Below the pieces are notes generated by a model, which saw nothing but the letters and a program-made list of their open reading frames with translations, had not been told where the DNA came from and ran no database searches. The position numbers and the translations under genes are program-made. Shown piece after piece: positions 1 to 9,477 of a DNA stretch of 64,000 nucleotides (its first letter is position 1; the number at the start of each line of letters is the position of its first letter). This stretch comes from Pyropia yezoensis. Its lineage: Eukaryota; Rhodophyta; Bangiophyceae; Bangiales; Bangiaceae. Location: positions 8,461,119-8,525,118 of the forward strand of contig CM020618.1 of NCBI GenBank assembly GCA_009829735.1. Reading direction: 5' to 3'.

Positions 1-107
1 GGGGAGACGGGCGGTCAGCGTGCTGCCTACAGTGTCTGAGAGGCAAGGGCCACCCACCCCCGTCGCCCACCCGCACCGCATCCACCCCCCCACCTCGCCC
101 CCCTCTG

Positions 108-350
108 TCATACCAGATGGGACAGGTCCACGCTCATCGCCTCGCCCGGCAGCCCCGCGGGCGGCAGCAGGTACCCCCCCCCCGGACACAGCGTGGAGAG
201 CGTCTCGACCGACCCCATCTCCCGCGTCGTCCACACAGCCGCCGCGGCAAGCGCAGCGCCTGACAGGCCGCCCTCGACCGTGCCGGGGGGGGATAGGAGG
301 AAGGCGCGCTCCTCGGGGGCGAGCGCTGAGAAAAGGGAACCCGTCGACAT
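108..350 (-). CDS. possible first exon of a gene running off the left edge
   Basis: An open frame on the minus strand starts with ATG at 348-350 (MSTGSLFSALAPEE...) and reads about 78 codons of ordinary, non-repetitive composition (Leu, Ala, Gly, with a hydrophobic GYLLPPAG stretch). It then meets CTG|GTATGA near 114, a usable splice donor, just before a stop. The remainder would lie left of the window. The start sits directly beside a GTG/CAC microsatellite, which would be its 5' leader. I do not recognise the product. The alternative is a chance open frame, common in this GC-rich sequence. Confidence 0.3.
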   Translation of the reverse strand: MSTGSLFSALAPEERAFLLSPPGTVEGGLSGAALAAAAVWTTREMGSVETLSTLCPGGGYLLPPAGLPGEAMSVDLSHLV

Positions 351-423
351 CGTGGTGGTGGTGGTGGTGGTGGTGGTGGTGGTGGTGATGGTGGTGGTGG
401 TGGTGGTCGTGGTGGTGGTGGTG
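351..423. repeat. GTG/CAC trinucleotide microsatellite
   Basis: About 24 copies of GTG with a few interruptions (GATG, GTCGTG) run directly upstream of the candidate start codon at 350. On the minus strand it would be read as a CAC-rich leader. Confidence 0.9.
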
Positions 424-2166
424 GCGGCGACGTGGGGTGTGGTGGGGTGTGAGGGCGGAGCAGGCGGGGGGTGGGGGGATACCGCTGGGAATGGGGGAGG
501 AACGGGGGAGCAGCAGCAGCGGCAGGGATTGGCGATTATCGAGTGGGGGAAGCACGTGTGGTTGGGAGGGGGGATGGGTGCGTCGCGCTCAAGCAGAGCA
601 CAGCCCAACCCCGTTCGGCGCGGCGCGGCCGCGGGGGCGACCACGACGGCCGCTCCCCGCAGGCCTGTGGGGACGCAAACCCGCGTCGACGCGGGGTAGT
701 GTGGGTGCGCCGCGTGCAGCGAGGCACCCAGGCTGTGCTGCTGCGGATGGCACCAAGGGCGGGGTAGGGCGAAGGGAGGGAGAGCAGCCCCTGGGCGGCG
801 TGGAACCACCGAACCCGTGGCTCAAGTCCCCTCTCCCCTGCCGCCCGCGCTCGAAACGTCCCCGCCGCGGGGCCCTACGTCCACCCCACCCCCCACCCCC
901 CCCACCCCCACCGACTCTCCACCGCCACGCAACCACGCTCCCGGGGAGTGATGTGGTTGGATGCCGCGCGGTCTGCGTGTGCGCTGGCATGTGTGTATGT
1001 ATGCATCGCGAGCACAGCACAGCTGTGCACGGGCGGTTGGGGAGGGACCGCGTGGCGACGGGCGGCGTGGCCGCGGCCCCAACCGCAAGCTCGTGCGCGT
1101 TTGCGCGTGTGGGGTCGGGTGATCCGGGGCGCGGCGGCGCCAGCGGTGGCTGGGGGGGCTAGCTAGCTAGCTAGGGCCCCACACGATTGCGCAACCCCGT
1201 GCAATCGGGCCATCACGATGTGAGTGGCCGGCGGGTGCGCCCCAACTCCCGACGCGCAAGCGGCGGCGTCCTGACACTGCTGACGACGGGGTGGAGATTG
1301 GCCGCTGTGCCCTCCTCCCGCTGTGTGGTGGTAAATAGCACCAACAGAAAAGTACAGTACAGTACGTAGCGCTCGTAATTGACACTAGTCGGGGGGGGGG
1401 TCTCCAGCGACAAGATCTTGCCCACGCCCCACACCACGCACCGCGGCGGCCGCCGGACTCACCCCCCCCCACCCTTGCCCACACTCACCCGCTGGGCAGT
1501 CATCGCGCGCACGCTCGCTCCATCTTTTTTTGTGATCGTTTGTTTCTCCGCTCTACTGTCTGTACATATTGCCGTGGAAGCAGCAACGTCCCCAGTGCAG
1601 TGGCCAATGCTGCGTACATACAGTATGCTGCTGCACGAGAGGCGACCCGCGCGGGGGGAGAGGCGACGCGAGCGGGGGAGGGGCGACGAGCGGAGCACGC
1701 TCACGAGCGGCGCTGGACAGAGCGGGGCGGGACGAGCAGCGAAGACGGCGGAGCGGCGCGCGCGGGCGCCGGAGCAAGGGGGGGAGACCGTCATCCGCCA
1801 CCAGGCTGGACCGCGGCGAGCGTCGAGGCCGCCCCGCCCACCCACCGCCCCGGTCGCCGCGGGATGGATATGGGCCAAACCCGACGCAACGCCGAACGAC
1901 TCGGCGGCCCAACGAGTCCCGCCGGCAGCGACCGCAGCGGGCACGGCGCCCCTCGCTGCCCCCCCCGCCAGCCAAGGAGAGCACACTGCACCGCGTCCGC
2001 TCCACCCATGGCAGCCCCGTGCCCCGCACCAGGCCGTCGCGTAGCTGCCACGGCACGCCTCCACGTCGTCGTGCCCACAACAAAGACCGAGCAAAAACAA
2101 GACTGTGACGCAAACGTCCGCTGCCGCAGAGCCGCACGCCCCACATCCCCTCTGCCAAAACGGCAA
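424..2166. other. intergenic region without a supported gene
   Basis: GC-rich sequence with many overlapping chance frames on both strands and none with recognisable protein character. Notable pieces are a short AGCT repeat near 1157-1174, a less GC-rich stretch around 1320-1400 with three consecutive AGTAC motifs (about 1350-1366), and a second stretch at 1520-1625 with GTACAT and GTACATACAG. These resemble the GTAC-bearing upstream regions of other genes here and may belong to the promoter of the minus-strand gene starting at 350. Confidence 0.6.
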
Positions 2167-5100
2167 CTAAGGCAGCGGGCGCACCCCCGGTGGCGGCGGC
2201 GGCAGCAGCGGCTGCGGCGCACCGCCAGCCGCCGGCACAGCCGGCCCCACCCTGCCCGCGCCTCGGACCGCCGCGGGTAGGGGCAGCCGCCTTGCCTTGG
2301 CCGCCGGGTGCTGCTGCGGCGGGGGCCCCACCCCCCGGACCAGCACCGGGGGCGTCGCCAGCGCCGCCACCGACGGCGACAAGAGGGGCGGCTTCACCGC
2401 CCGGACCAGCACGAGCGGCGTCGCCAGCGCCGCCAGGTCCGGAGAGGTGGCTGGCGGCGTCAATGGCGGCCGCACTGGCGGCGGCGCGCGGCCCAATGGA
2501 GGTGGCACGGCGGGTGCCACCATGGCCGGCGACAGAACAGGCGGCGGAGCGCGGGCCAACGCCGTCGGCCGCTCCGGCGCCTGCGCGCGGGACACCGGCA
2601 GTCGCACTGGCGATGGCGCGCGGCCCAACGACGGTGGCGCGGCGAGAGGCACCATTGCCGGCGACATGACTGGCAGCGGTGCACGAGCCAGCGCCGGTGG
2701 CGGCACCATCCGCGCCACTTCTGAAGCTTCGTACCCGCCGTCGGACGCCACCTCCACTGGTCGTCCGGTCAGCGTGGCCGTCAACGCCTCTGTTGGCGGG
2801 TTGACAGGCAACACCACCCGGCCAGCCGCAAAGCCAGTCGGGACTGCTGGCAAAGATGCCCCATCCGACGGATGTGTGTCTGACGGCGGCGACGGAGGCA
2901 TAGCCTCTCGCTCCACCTCTGGCGGCACAGCCCCCCGCTTCGCGTCTGGTGACACAGCCTCCCGCTCCACCCCTGGCGGCACAGCGACCCGCTCCACTCC
3001 TGGCGGCACAGCGCCCCGCTTCGCGTCTGGTGACACAGCCTCCCGCTCCACCCCTGGCGGCACAGCGACCCGCCCCACTCCTGGCGGCACAGCGCCCTGC
3101 TCCATTCCGGGCGGCACAGCTCTACGCTCCTCCCCTGGCGGAACAGCATCCCGCTCCACCCCTGGCGGGAGGGGCCCGATTAACACGCCCCTCGCGCCGC
3201 ACGCACCAGTAAAAGCCCTCGCCGCTGTCAGATTCACCAGCGGCCGTGTGACCGGCGACCCCCGCTCCAAATGCTGCCGCCCCCCCCCAGACTGCCCATC
3301 GTGCCCCCCGGACTGCTCATCGTGCCCCCCAGACGACTCGTCCCCTGCCCCCAGCGCCATTGCCGCGTTGCGGTCATGCGCCTTGACGATATGGTGCCGA
3401 AGGCGGTAAGCGCGCGCAGATCGCCATGGGCACATCGGGCATCCAAATGGCCGCAAGCGTTCATGCACCGCTTTGATATGCCGTGTCAGGCCCGCGTGTT
3501 GGGTAAACGACTTGGAGCAGCGGGGGCAGATTAAGGCAGCTGACGACGAGCCGACCACCTCAGCGTTTGCCGCGCGGCTACCGACAGCGGCTCCGCTCGC
3601 GCCCGCAGGGGCGCCGCCGCCGCCGCCCGCAGGGGCGCCGCCGCCGCCGCCCGTGGCAAAGCCAACCAACGTCGTCGCCGCCGCTGACAATGCGGCGGCA
3701 TTGGTCAAGCGTGACAGCGGCCCAACAGGGCGAGCGCGCACCCCGTCAACACTGCGAATGAGTTCCGCACCGTCGTTGAGCCCGCCTACGAAGCCGTAGA
3801 ATGCCGTGTCACGGGCGCCGCCGACGTCACGTTGAGAAGCGCCAACGTCGTCATCAGGATAGCCTTCGCCATTGCTAAAGCCGCCATCATAGTAATCCTC
3901 ATCTGTCAAGGTGGCATCCTCGTACTCACTGCGCTTTTCCTCGCATGGGCGGCCAAGAGGGTCGGCGCTGCCACCTACCGTTGGGCCAGCCACAGCGCCC
4001 GCACCGTTGAAGCTGTTCCACGAGCCGCCACTAATGGCGTTTCCGCCAAACGCGCCACCGCCGCCAGACCCGGTGCTGTCCATGGTGCTCTCACCGCTGC
4101 CGCCCATCGCCGGATGCACATCGGCGCCAGGGCCGCCGGTCGCCAAGAATGCCGCCCCTCCCCGCGCAGGTGGCACGGACGCCGCCGCCACAACCGTCTC
4201 TGGAACATGGGCTGGCAAGGTGCGGCGACGCTTGAGAACAGACCGCGAGCGGCCAGGCTGGTTCACATGACCGACTGAGGGAGCACTGCGCTTCCGCCGG
4301 TGACGATCACCGCCGTTGTCGCCGGCGCCGTCGCCGCTGCCGACGCTGCCCCGGCCTTCGCCCTTGCCGTTGGCACCGCAACCCCAGCCTTTGCCACCGC
4401 CACCGCTGCCGCCGCCGCCGTCGCTATTGCAGCCCCCACTGCCCGTCGCGCGGAACTGTACAACGGCAGCCGTGAGGGCCGTGTCGCGTTCCGCCCTCGC
4501 CACACTGGCAGGGGCGTTGCGGGGGCGGAGAGAAGCATCGCCGCTGTAGCCGCCGCCGCCACCACCACCACCCCGGCCGTCGCCATCGCAGCATGCAGAG
4601 TCCCCCACGCGGAACCGTGCGCCGGCAACTGTGAGAGCCGTGGCACCTCCCCCCCCCGCCACACTCGCATGGGCGTTGCGGGCGGAGTAACGGGCATCGC
4701 CGCTGTAGCCGCCGATGGCGCCGCCGCCGGTACCAGTGCTGTAGCCGCCGCCGCAGCAACCGCCGCTCCCACCATCCGTCGCGCGGCTCCGTGCGACGGA
4801 CACTGTGACGGCCGTGCCACCCCCCCCACTCACCACATGAGAGGGGGCACGGCGGGTGTGGTGATGATCACCGCCGCTATCGCCACCAGCGTCTCCGCCT
4901 CGGTCGCCGACGTCGCGACTACGCCCGGTGCCAACGCCGTGCCCACCGTCCGTCGCGCGGTGCCGTGCGACGGCAACCGATTCTTCCGTGGCATCCCCCC
5001 ATCCCCCCAGCCCGCTCGTCGGGCCCTTGCGGGCGCCCACGGCAGCGGGGAGCACTTGCGCCGTGGGCCACACGACAGACCCGTCCGACTCGGTCGTTGA

Positions 5101-6648
5101 TTCATGGGGGTTGCGGCCAAAGATCCGCGCCAGGTCCGCGTCCTTGGCCGAGCGCGCCGCGTCTGCGCCGAGCTGCCGTCCAAGTGGCGTGTGTGAGGCC
5201 GTCCGCAAATGTGCCACGTCGGGGCTGGCCGCCGCCCGACCTCCATTACCATCGTTACCAACAGTGCCACCTCCGCCACCACCACCTCCACCGCCACCGC
5301 GGCCGCGAAGGCCACCACCATTTTCATCACCTCCCCCACCAGTGCCACCACTTCCACCACCACCACCACCCCCACCGCCGCCGCGACCACCACCACCACC
5401 CCCCGACCGCGGCGGCAACGCCGCTGCCGACGGCAGCGCCGTCCCCGACGCTGGCGATGGGGTGCCGCTGGCGCCCCCCCCCAGCCGTCCTCGCGGCGGC
5501 GACGACGGCCGCGGCAGTGGCATGTACTCATCGTCGCTGTCGGTCGCAAACGGGTCGCCGCCGGGTCCTTCAAGGATGGCGCGGAGCGTGAGGCCTGGCG
5601 GGATGGCCCGCCCGAGGCCCACCGCTGTGGACCGCAACGCCACCACACGCTTCGCATCTTTTCGCAGGCCGGGGGGGGGGTAACTGTCGCTGTCGCTGTC
5701 ACTGCCGCCGTCACCGTCGCCGTCGCCGTCGCCGTCATCGTCGTCGTCATCGCCGCCGCCGCCGCCACCGCCACCGCCGCCACCGCGTCCGCCACCACCA
5801 CCGCCGTCACCGCCAGCGCCGCCCCCGTCGTTACCCTTACCGTTGCCCCCACCGCCGCCATTTGGAACATCGCCGCCGCCACCGACCGTGGCGGCCCCCC
5901 GATGAGCAGCTGACCTGGCCGCCGCGGCCGCGGAGATGCCCCCCCCTCCCCCCCCGCCCCGTCGCCTGCCACTCCACAGCGCACGGGCCCTATCGCGGGG
6001 CGCAGCCGCAACCGCGGGGGCGGCGGCACCCCCTCCCCCCACCCCCCCCGCCACCACCCCGAGTGGCGCCCATCCACGTCGGCCGCCCGTTGCCGCCACG
6101 ACGCGAGCCGCGCCTCCACGGCCATCCGTGACGGCCACCTGGCCGCCATCGCCCACCAGCCACCGTCCACTTATGCCTGCGGCAGCGGCGGTGGCCGCCG
6201 CACCGCACGCCGCCCGCAACGAGCGAGAGGCCTTGCGATTGCCGTCGGCAGGGGTCTTGCCGCCGGCGCTGCCGCCGGCGCTGACGCCGCCGCCGCCGCC
6301 GTCGTCGTCGTCGTTGCCGCCGCCGCTGCCGTCTTCCCCCGCCCCCGGCCCGTAGTCCTCACTGACCGTCTCGTCGCCCCCGTTGGACACAGTCTTGGAC
6401 ACGGTCGACGCGCGCCCTCCCCCCACGAGTGGCCACACGAGTCCGTGGAGGGACCCGTCAGCCGCGGGCGTCACCCCCACCCCCAAGGCGCCCACACCCG
6501 TCACCGGGGCGGTGCGGGGGGCGGCACGCACGCCCGCCATGTCCGCGGGGAGGGCGCCCGCCGCGGAGACGGTGGCCGTCCAGACCGACGGCGGCAGTGG
6601 CTCCATGGCCGCCACACCGCTGTCGCGGCGGTGGGGCCACTCGTCCAT
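2167..6648 (-). CDS. large low-complexity protein with two C2H2 zinc fingers
   Basis: A single uninterrupted frame of 1493 codons. Near residues 1040-1092 (DNA 3376-3528) are two adjacent C2H2 fingers: CPRCSKSF...LTRHIKAVH and CPMC...RLRHHIVKAH. These are the only folded domain visible and suggest nucleic-acid binding in the nucleus. The rest is disordered: poly-Gly, Asp/Glu/Ser acidic runs (SDSDSDSY), several roughly 60-residue repeats around GGYSGDARYS-type segments, and a C-terminal tandem repeat of ten-residue units of the form AVPPGVERxx (DNA about 2905-3170). It ends in a Pro-rich tail with repeated LARAPPPV-like units. The start at 6648 is the first Met of the frame and is divergent from COQ7. 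Family beyond C2H2 cannot be named; a transcriptional regulator is plausible but inferred. Confidence 0.6.
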   Translation of the reverse strand: MDEWPHRRDSGVAAMEPLPPSVWTATVSAAGALPADMAGVRAAPRTAPVTGVGALGVGVTPAADGSLHGLVWPLVGGGRASTVSKTVSNGGDETVSEDYGPGAGEDGSGGGNDDDDGGGGGVSAGGSAGGKTPADGNRKASRSLRAACGAAATAAAAGISGRWLVGDGGQVAVTDGRGGAARVVAATGGRRGWAPLGVVAGGVGGGGAAAPAVAAAPRDRARALWSGRRRGGGGGGGISAAAAARSAAHRGAATVGGGGDVPNGGGGGNGKGNDGGGAGGDGGGGGGRGGGGGGGGGGGDDDDDDGDGDGDGDGGSDSDSDSYPPPGLRKDAKRVVALRSTAVGLGRAIPPGLTLRAILEGPGGDPFATDSDDEYMPLPRPSSPPRGRLGGGASGTPSPASGTALPSAAALPPRSGGGGGGRGGGGGGGGGGSGGTGGGGDENGGGLRGRGGGGGGGGGGGTVGNDGNGGRAAASPDVAHLRTASHTPLGRQLGADAARSAKDADLARIFGRNPHESTTESDGSVVWPTAQVLPAAVGARKGPTSGLGGWGDATEESVAVARHRATDGGHGVGTGRSRDVGDRGGDAGGDSGGDHHHTRRAPSHVVSGGGGTAVTVSVARSRATDGGSGGCCGGGYSTGTGGGAIGGYSGDARYSARNAHASVAGGGGATALTVAGARFRVGDSACCDGDGRGGGGGGGGYSGDASLRPRNAPASVARAERDTALTAAVVQFRATGSGGCNSDGGGGSGGGGKGWGCGANGKGEGRGSVGSGDGAGDNGGDRHRRKRSAPSVGHVNQPGRSRSVLKRRRTLPAHVPETVVAAASVPPARGGAAFLATGGPGADVHPAMGGSGESTMDSTGSGGGGAFGGNAISGGSWNSFNGAGAVAGPTVGGSADPLGRPCEEKRSEYEDATLTDEDYYDGGFSNGEGYPDDDVGASQRDVGGARDTAFYGFVGGLNDGAELIRSVDGVRARPVGPLSRLTNAAALSAAATTLVGFATGGGGGAPAGGGGGAPAGASGAAVGSRAANAEVVGSSSAALICPRCSKSFTQHAGLTRHIKAVHERLRPFGCPMCPWRSARAYRLRHHIVKAHDRNAAMALGAGDESSGGHDEQSGGHDGQSGGGRQHLERGSPVTRPLVNLTAARAFTGACGARGVLIGPLPPGVERDAVPPGEERRAVPPGMEQGAVPPGVGRVAVPPGVEREAVSPDAKRGAVPPGVERVAVPPGVEREAVSPDAKRGAVPPEVEREAMPPSPPSDTHPSDGASLPAVPTGFAAGRVVLPVNPPTEALTATLTGRPVEVASDGGYEASEVARMVPPPALARAPLPVMSPAMVPLAAPPSLGRAPSPVRLPVSRAQAPERPTALARAPPPVLSPAMVAPAVPPPLGRAPPPVRPPLTPPATSPDLAALATPLVLVRAVKPPLLSPSVAALATPPVLVRGVGPPPQQHPAAKARRLPLPAAVRGAGRVGPAVPAAGGAPQPLLPPPPPGVRPLP
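2905..3170. repeat. 30-bp coding minisatellite in the zinc-finger gene
   Basis: About nine direct copies of a 30-bp unit read on the plus strand as GGCACAGC..CGCTCCACYCCTGGC variants. Every copy keeps the reading frame of the minus-strand zinc-finger protein, so it encodes a ten-residue repeat rather than a spacer array. Confidence 0.8.
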
Positions 6649-7944
6649 CGGGGTATACTCCCCAACCCTCCCTCACCCCCCCCCCCCGCCCCCCTCACCA
6701 CCTCCCTCTGACACCACCTCGACCCGCACCTCCACCAACAACCCCGCCCACACACGGTGCGCAGGTCAACACCCCCGCCGCAACGCCCGCGGCGCGGTCG
6801 CTGTAGCAGTGTCGACGGGTGCGGCTGCCGCCGCACCTTGGGGCGGCAGCCGCGGCCGTGCCCTCGACGGCGCCCCCACCAGGGGTGCCCGCCGCCGACA
6901 GAGGCGTAGCGCCCCACCACAGCGGGAGTGCCCCACACAAAAGAGAGGAGCCCCAGGCAGGAGCCAAGCGCGATGACAGCGCCGTCCGCAGCCGCGACCG
7001 TAGTGGCGGTGGCAACCACGGTGGCTGACGGTGGTGGTGGGGATGGTGTGGCGGTGACAGCGGTGGTGGTGCTTGCTTGTGGCGGTGGCGGTGGGAGAGC
7101 TGGCGGTGGCGGTGTCGGCGGCGGCGGTGGTGGTTGGGGTGGTGAGAGTGGCGACGGCGACGGCGACGACGGCGGCGACGGCAACGGCGGCGGCAACGGC
7201 AACGGCGGCGGCAACGGCGGCGGCAACGGCAACGGCGGCGGCAACGGCGGCGGCGGCGGTGGCGGTGGCGGTGGTGGTGGTGGTGGCACACGCGGCACAC
7301 TGGCCGTAGGCGCGGGGCAGGCGCCGCCGCGCCGACCGCGTGGCCGCCCCCGCCTGCCGCGCACGCGCCGCCGCGGGCCGACCCGCGGCGGTCGGGTCGG
7401 GTCGGGTCGGGTCGGGTCGGGTCGGGTCGGGTCGGGTCGGGTCGGGTCGGGTCGGCAGCGGGAGCGCGACCGTCTCCGCGGGATTGGGGGGGTGGCGTTG
7501 GGGGCGCTCCCGTTTGGGTGCGCACCTCACCTCCATCCCGGCCGCTCCCGAGACGCACACCAGTGTCTCTTGCTGGTAACAAGTGCGGGAAAGCACCACG
7601 GGAGATGTACCGTACGTTGGTACATACGATTTCGTGCCGAGTCGGGTTTGCAACGGGACAGCGCCAATCCAGTCGGCCGTCCCATTTTTTCTCAGCCGCC
7701 TGGTACTTGAACCGAGTGCTGCCGCCGATCGGGCGGGCGTGCCACCGCTGGAAGCCGGCTGTGTGTCGCTGTGCCCCGCGTCTCGGCAGAGGCGCCGCCC
7801 GCCCCCCGCGGCGCTCCCTGCCCTTTGCCCACGCGGGCGCCCTGGTCTGCTCGACGGTGGACACGTTCCGTGCCTTTCCCCCCTTTTATCTTCCCCCCCC
7901 CCCCCCGTCTGCCCGGCCCAGCGGCGGCGTCACCGCCGCCCACG
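6649..7944. other. divergent intergenic region with simple repeats
   Basis: Lies between the zinc-finger gene (-) and COQ7 (+). It contains a GGC/AAC-type repeat (7149-7284), a GTCGG pentamer array, and a GTAC-rich stretch at 7605-7630 (GTACCGTACG, TGGTACATAC) about 320 bp upstream of the COQ7 start. Long frames here on both strands follow the repeats and look like shadows. Confidence 0.6.
7391..7455. repeat. pentanucleotide microsatellite (GTCGG)13
   Basis: Thirteen perfect tandem copies of GTCGG, 65 bp, in the shared upstream region of the zinc-finger gene and COQ7. Confidence 0.95.
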
Positions 7945-8311
7945 ATGCTGCGGGTTCCGGCAGTCGCCGCCGCCGCCGCCGCGGGTGCGGCCGCGCGCGC
8001 CGCCGCCGCCCCGCGCGCCGCCGCCGCCGCCGCCGCCGCCGCCCGCCGCGGCGTGGCGGGCAGCGTCGGTGGTAGCGGCATTGGCGGCATGGACGGCGGC
8101 AGCGGCGGCGACAGCGGCGGTGGGGGTGGGCGCATTGGCGGCCTTGGCACCCGGCGGCCGACGAGCGTGCCCGCCGCTGCCGTGCCAAACCCCCCGCCGC
8201 CGGCGTCGCCGGGCGGTGATGCGCCGCGGGCCGCGGGCGCCCCGCCTGCCGCTGCCGCCGCGGCCGTCGTACCGGGCGGCGTCGGCGGTGGTGGTGGCGG
8301 CGGCTGGCACG

Positions 8312-8366
<55 letters not shown>

Positions 8367-8939
8367 TTCCCGTCTGCCGCTGCCGACACGCCGGCGCTCA
8401 CGCTCACCCCCCGCCGCAAGGCCGTCCTCGACGCGATGCTGCGGGTGGACCACGCGGGGGAGCTGGGTGCCCGCCGCATCTACGCGGGCCAGCTGGCGGT
8501 GCTTGGCCGCCACCCCGTGGCGGGCCCCCTCCTCCGTGAGATGGCCGCCCAGGAGGCGGTGCACCTGGCGGCCTTTGACGACCTCCTCCCCCGTCGGCGG
8601 GTGCGGCCGACGGTGCTGACGCCCGTGTGGTCGGTGGCCGGCTACGCCCTCGGCGTCGGCACCGCCCTGCTGGGCGTCCGCGGCGCCATGGCGTGTACGG
8701 TGGCGGTGGAGACGGTCATTGCGGGGCACTACAATGACCAGGTGCGGACGCTCCTGGGGGAAGGCTACGAGGCCGAGGCGCCGCTCCGCGCGACGCTCCG
8801 CCAGTTTCGGGACGAGGAGATGGAGCACAAGGAGACGGGGCTGGCCAACGAGGCGGAGCAGGCGTTTGCCTACCGGGGGCTGTCCAAGGTCATTGAGGGG
8901 GGGTGCCGCGCCGCCATCTTTTTGTCCGAGCGCGTCTAG
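7945..8939 (+). CDS. COQ7: 5-demethoxyubiquinone hydroxylase COQ7, mitochondrial
   Basis: Di-iron hydroxylase of ubiquinone biosynthesis, acting on the matrix side of the mitochondrial inner membrane. The conserved domain (about 8420-8939) shows all expected iron ligands: the Glu of DHAGE, QEAVH, AVETV and EEMEH. It ends at the usual C-terminus (AIFLSERV). The N-terminal part, starting with MLRVPAVAAAA at 7945, is an Ala/Arg/Gly-rich extension that fits a mitochondrial presequence. The two parts lie in different frames and are separated by a run of 50 C (8317-8366). A run of 48 or 51 would join them, so either the length is wrong in the assembly or the allele is broken. No splice signals explain the shift. 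The domain identity is secure; the exact start is a choice. Confidence 0.9.
8317..8366. repeat. 50-nt cytosine homopolymer inside COQ7
   Basis: Fifty consecutive C between the presequence and the catalytic domain of COQ7. In frame it would encode poly-Pro. Its length puts the two halves of the gene out of frame by one. Confidence 0.95.
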
Positions 8940-8999
8940 ATGAAGGTCCAGGGGGCGGCAAGTGTGGCTTCCCCTCGTCCTTGTGTTCCGCCCGGGGCG

Positions 9000-9140
9000 C
9001 AACAACCGTCGCGTGGAGACAGACTCCTCTCCCACACTTTGAAAAACGCGTTTGCACATTTGACAATTAGATTGTAGCAGATTCTGCTCACATATCGTGA
9101 TAGAATACGGTACTCCTGACCAAAAATGGTGTACATGCGT
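9000..9140. promoter_or_regulatory. AT-rich stretch upstream of the ABCG-like gene
   Basis: A sharp drop in GC between COQ7 and the next gene, with GAATACGGTACTCC and GTGTACATG. It may hold COQ7 3'-end signals and/or the promoter of the ABCG-like gene starting at 9478. Assigned by position and composition only. Confidence 0.3.
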
Positions 9141-9477
9141 GTGGCAACACTGGGATGTGCCGGACCCAAATCACATCGGGGCGTCGGGATTTGAATTTTC
9201 CGCGGAGCACCGTCCGGCCAAGGCTCCTTTGGGGAAGACACCCGCGAGCCACGCCGGCGCTCCTGTGCCAGGAGCCGTCGTCCCCCCCCCCCCCCCGCCC
9301 GCGTCGCTGCCACTGCTTCCGCGGCCGCCCTCTCAGCTTCCGCCGCCGCCGCCGCCGCTCATCTTTGGCCGTCTTCTGAGCCACCGCCCAGAAGTACACT
9401 AGCCCGCTGGCGCCAACCCGCCGTTGCCACTGCGGCCGCCACCCACGGGCGGCGGCGGTGGTGCGGGTCACCTCGGC

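Noticed and set aside
2905-3170. CRISPR-like array of 30-bp repeats
   Set aside because: There are no unique spacers, the units are contiguous and in frame with a protein, and the sequence is eukaryotic.
7391-7455. Telomere repeat
   Set aside because: GTCGG is internal, short, flanked by genes and unlike known telomere units.
7692-9059. A 455-codon minus-strand frame over COQ7
   Set aside because: COQ7 on the plus strand has all its iron ligands; the opposite frame is compositional.
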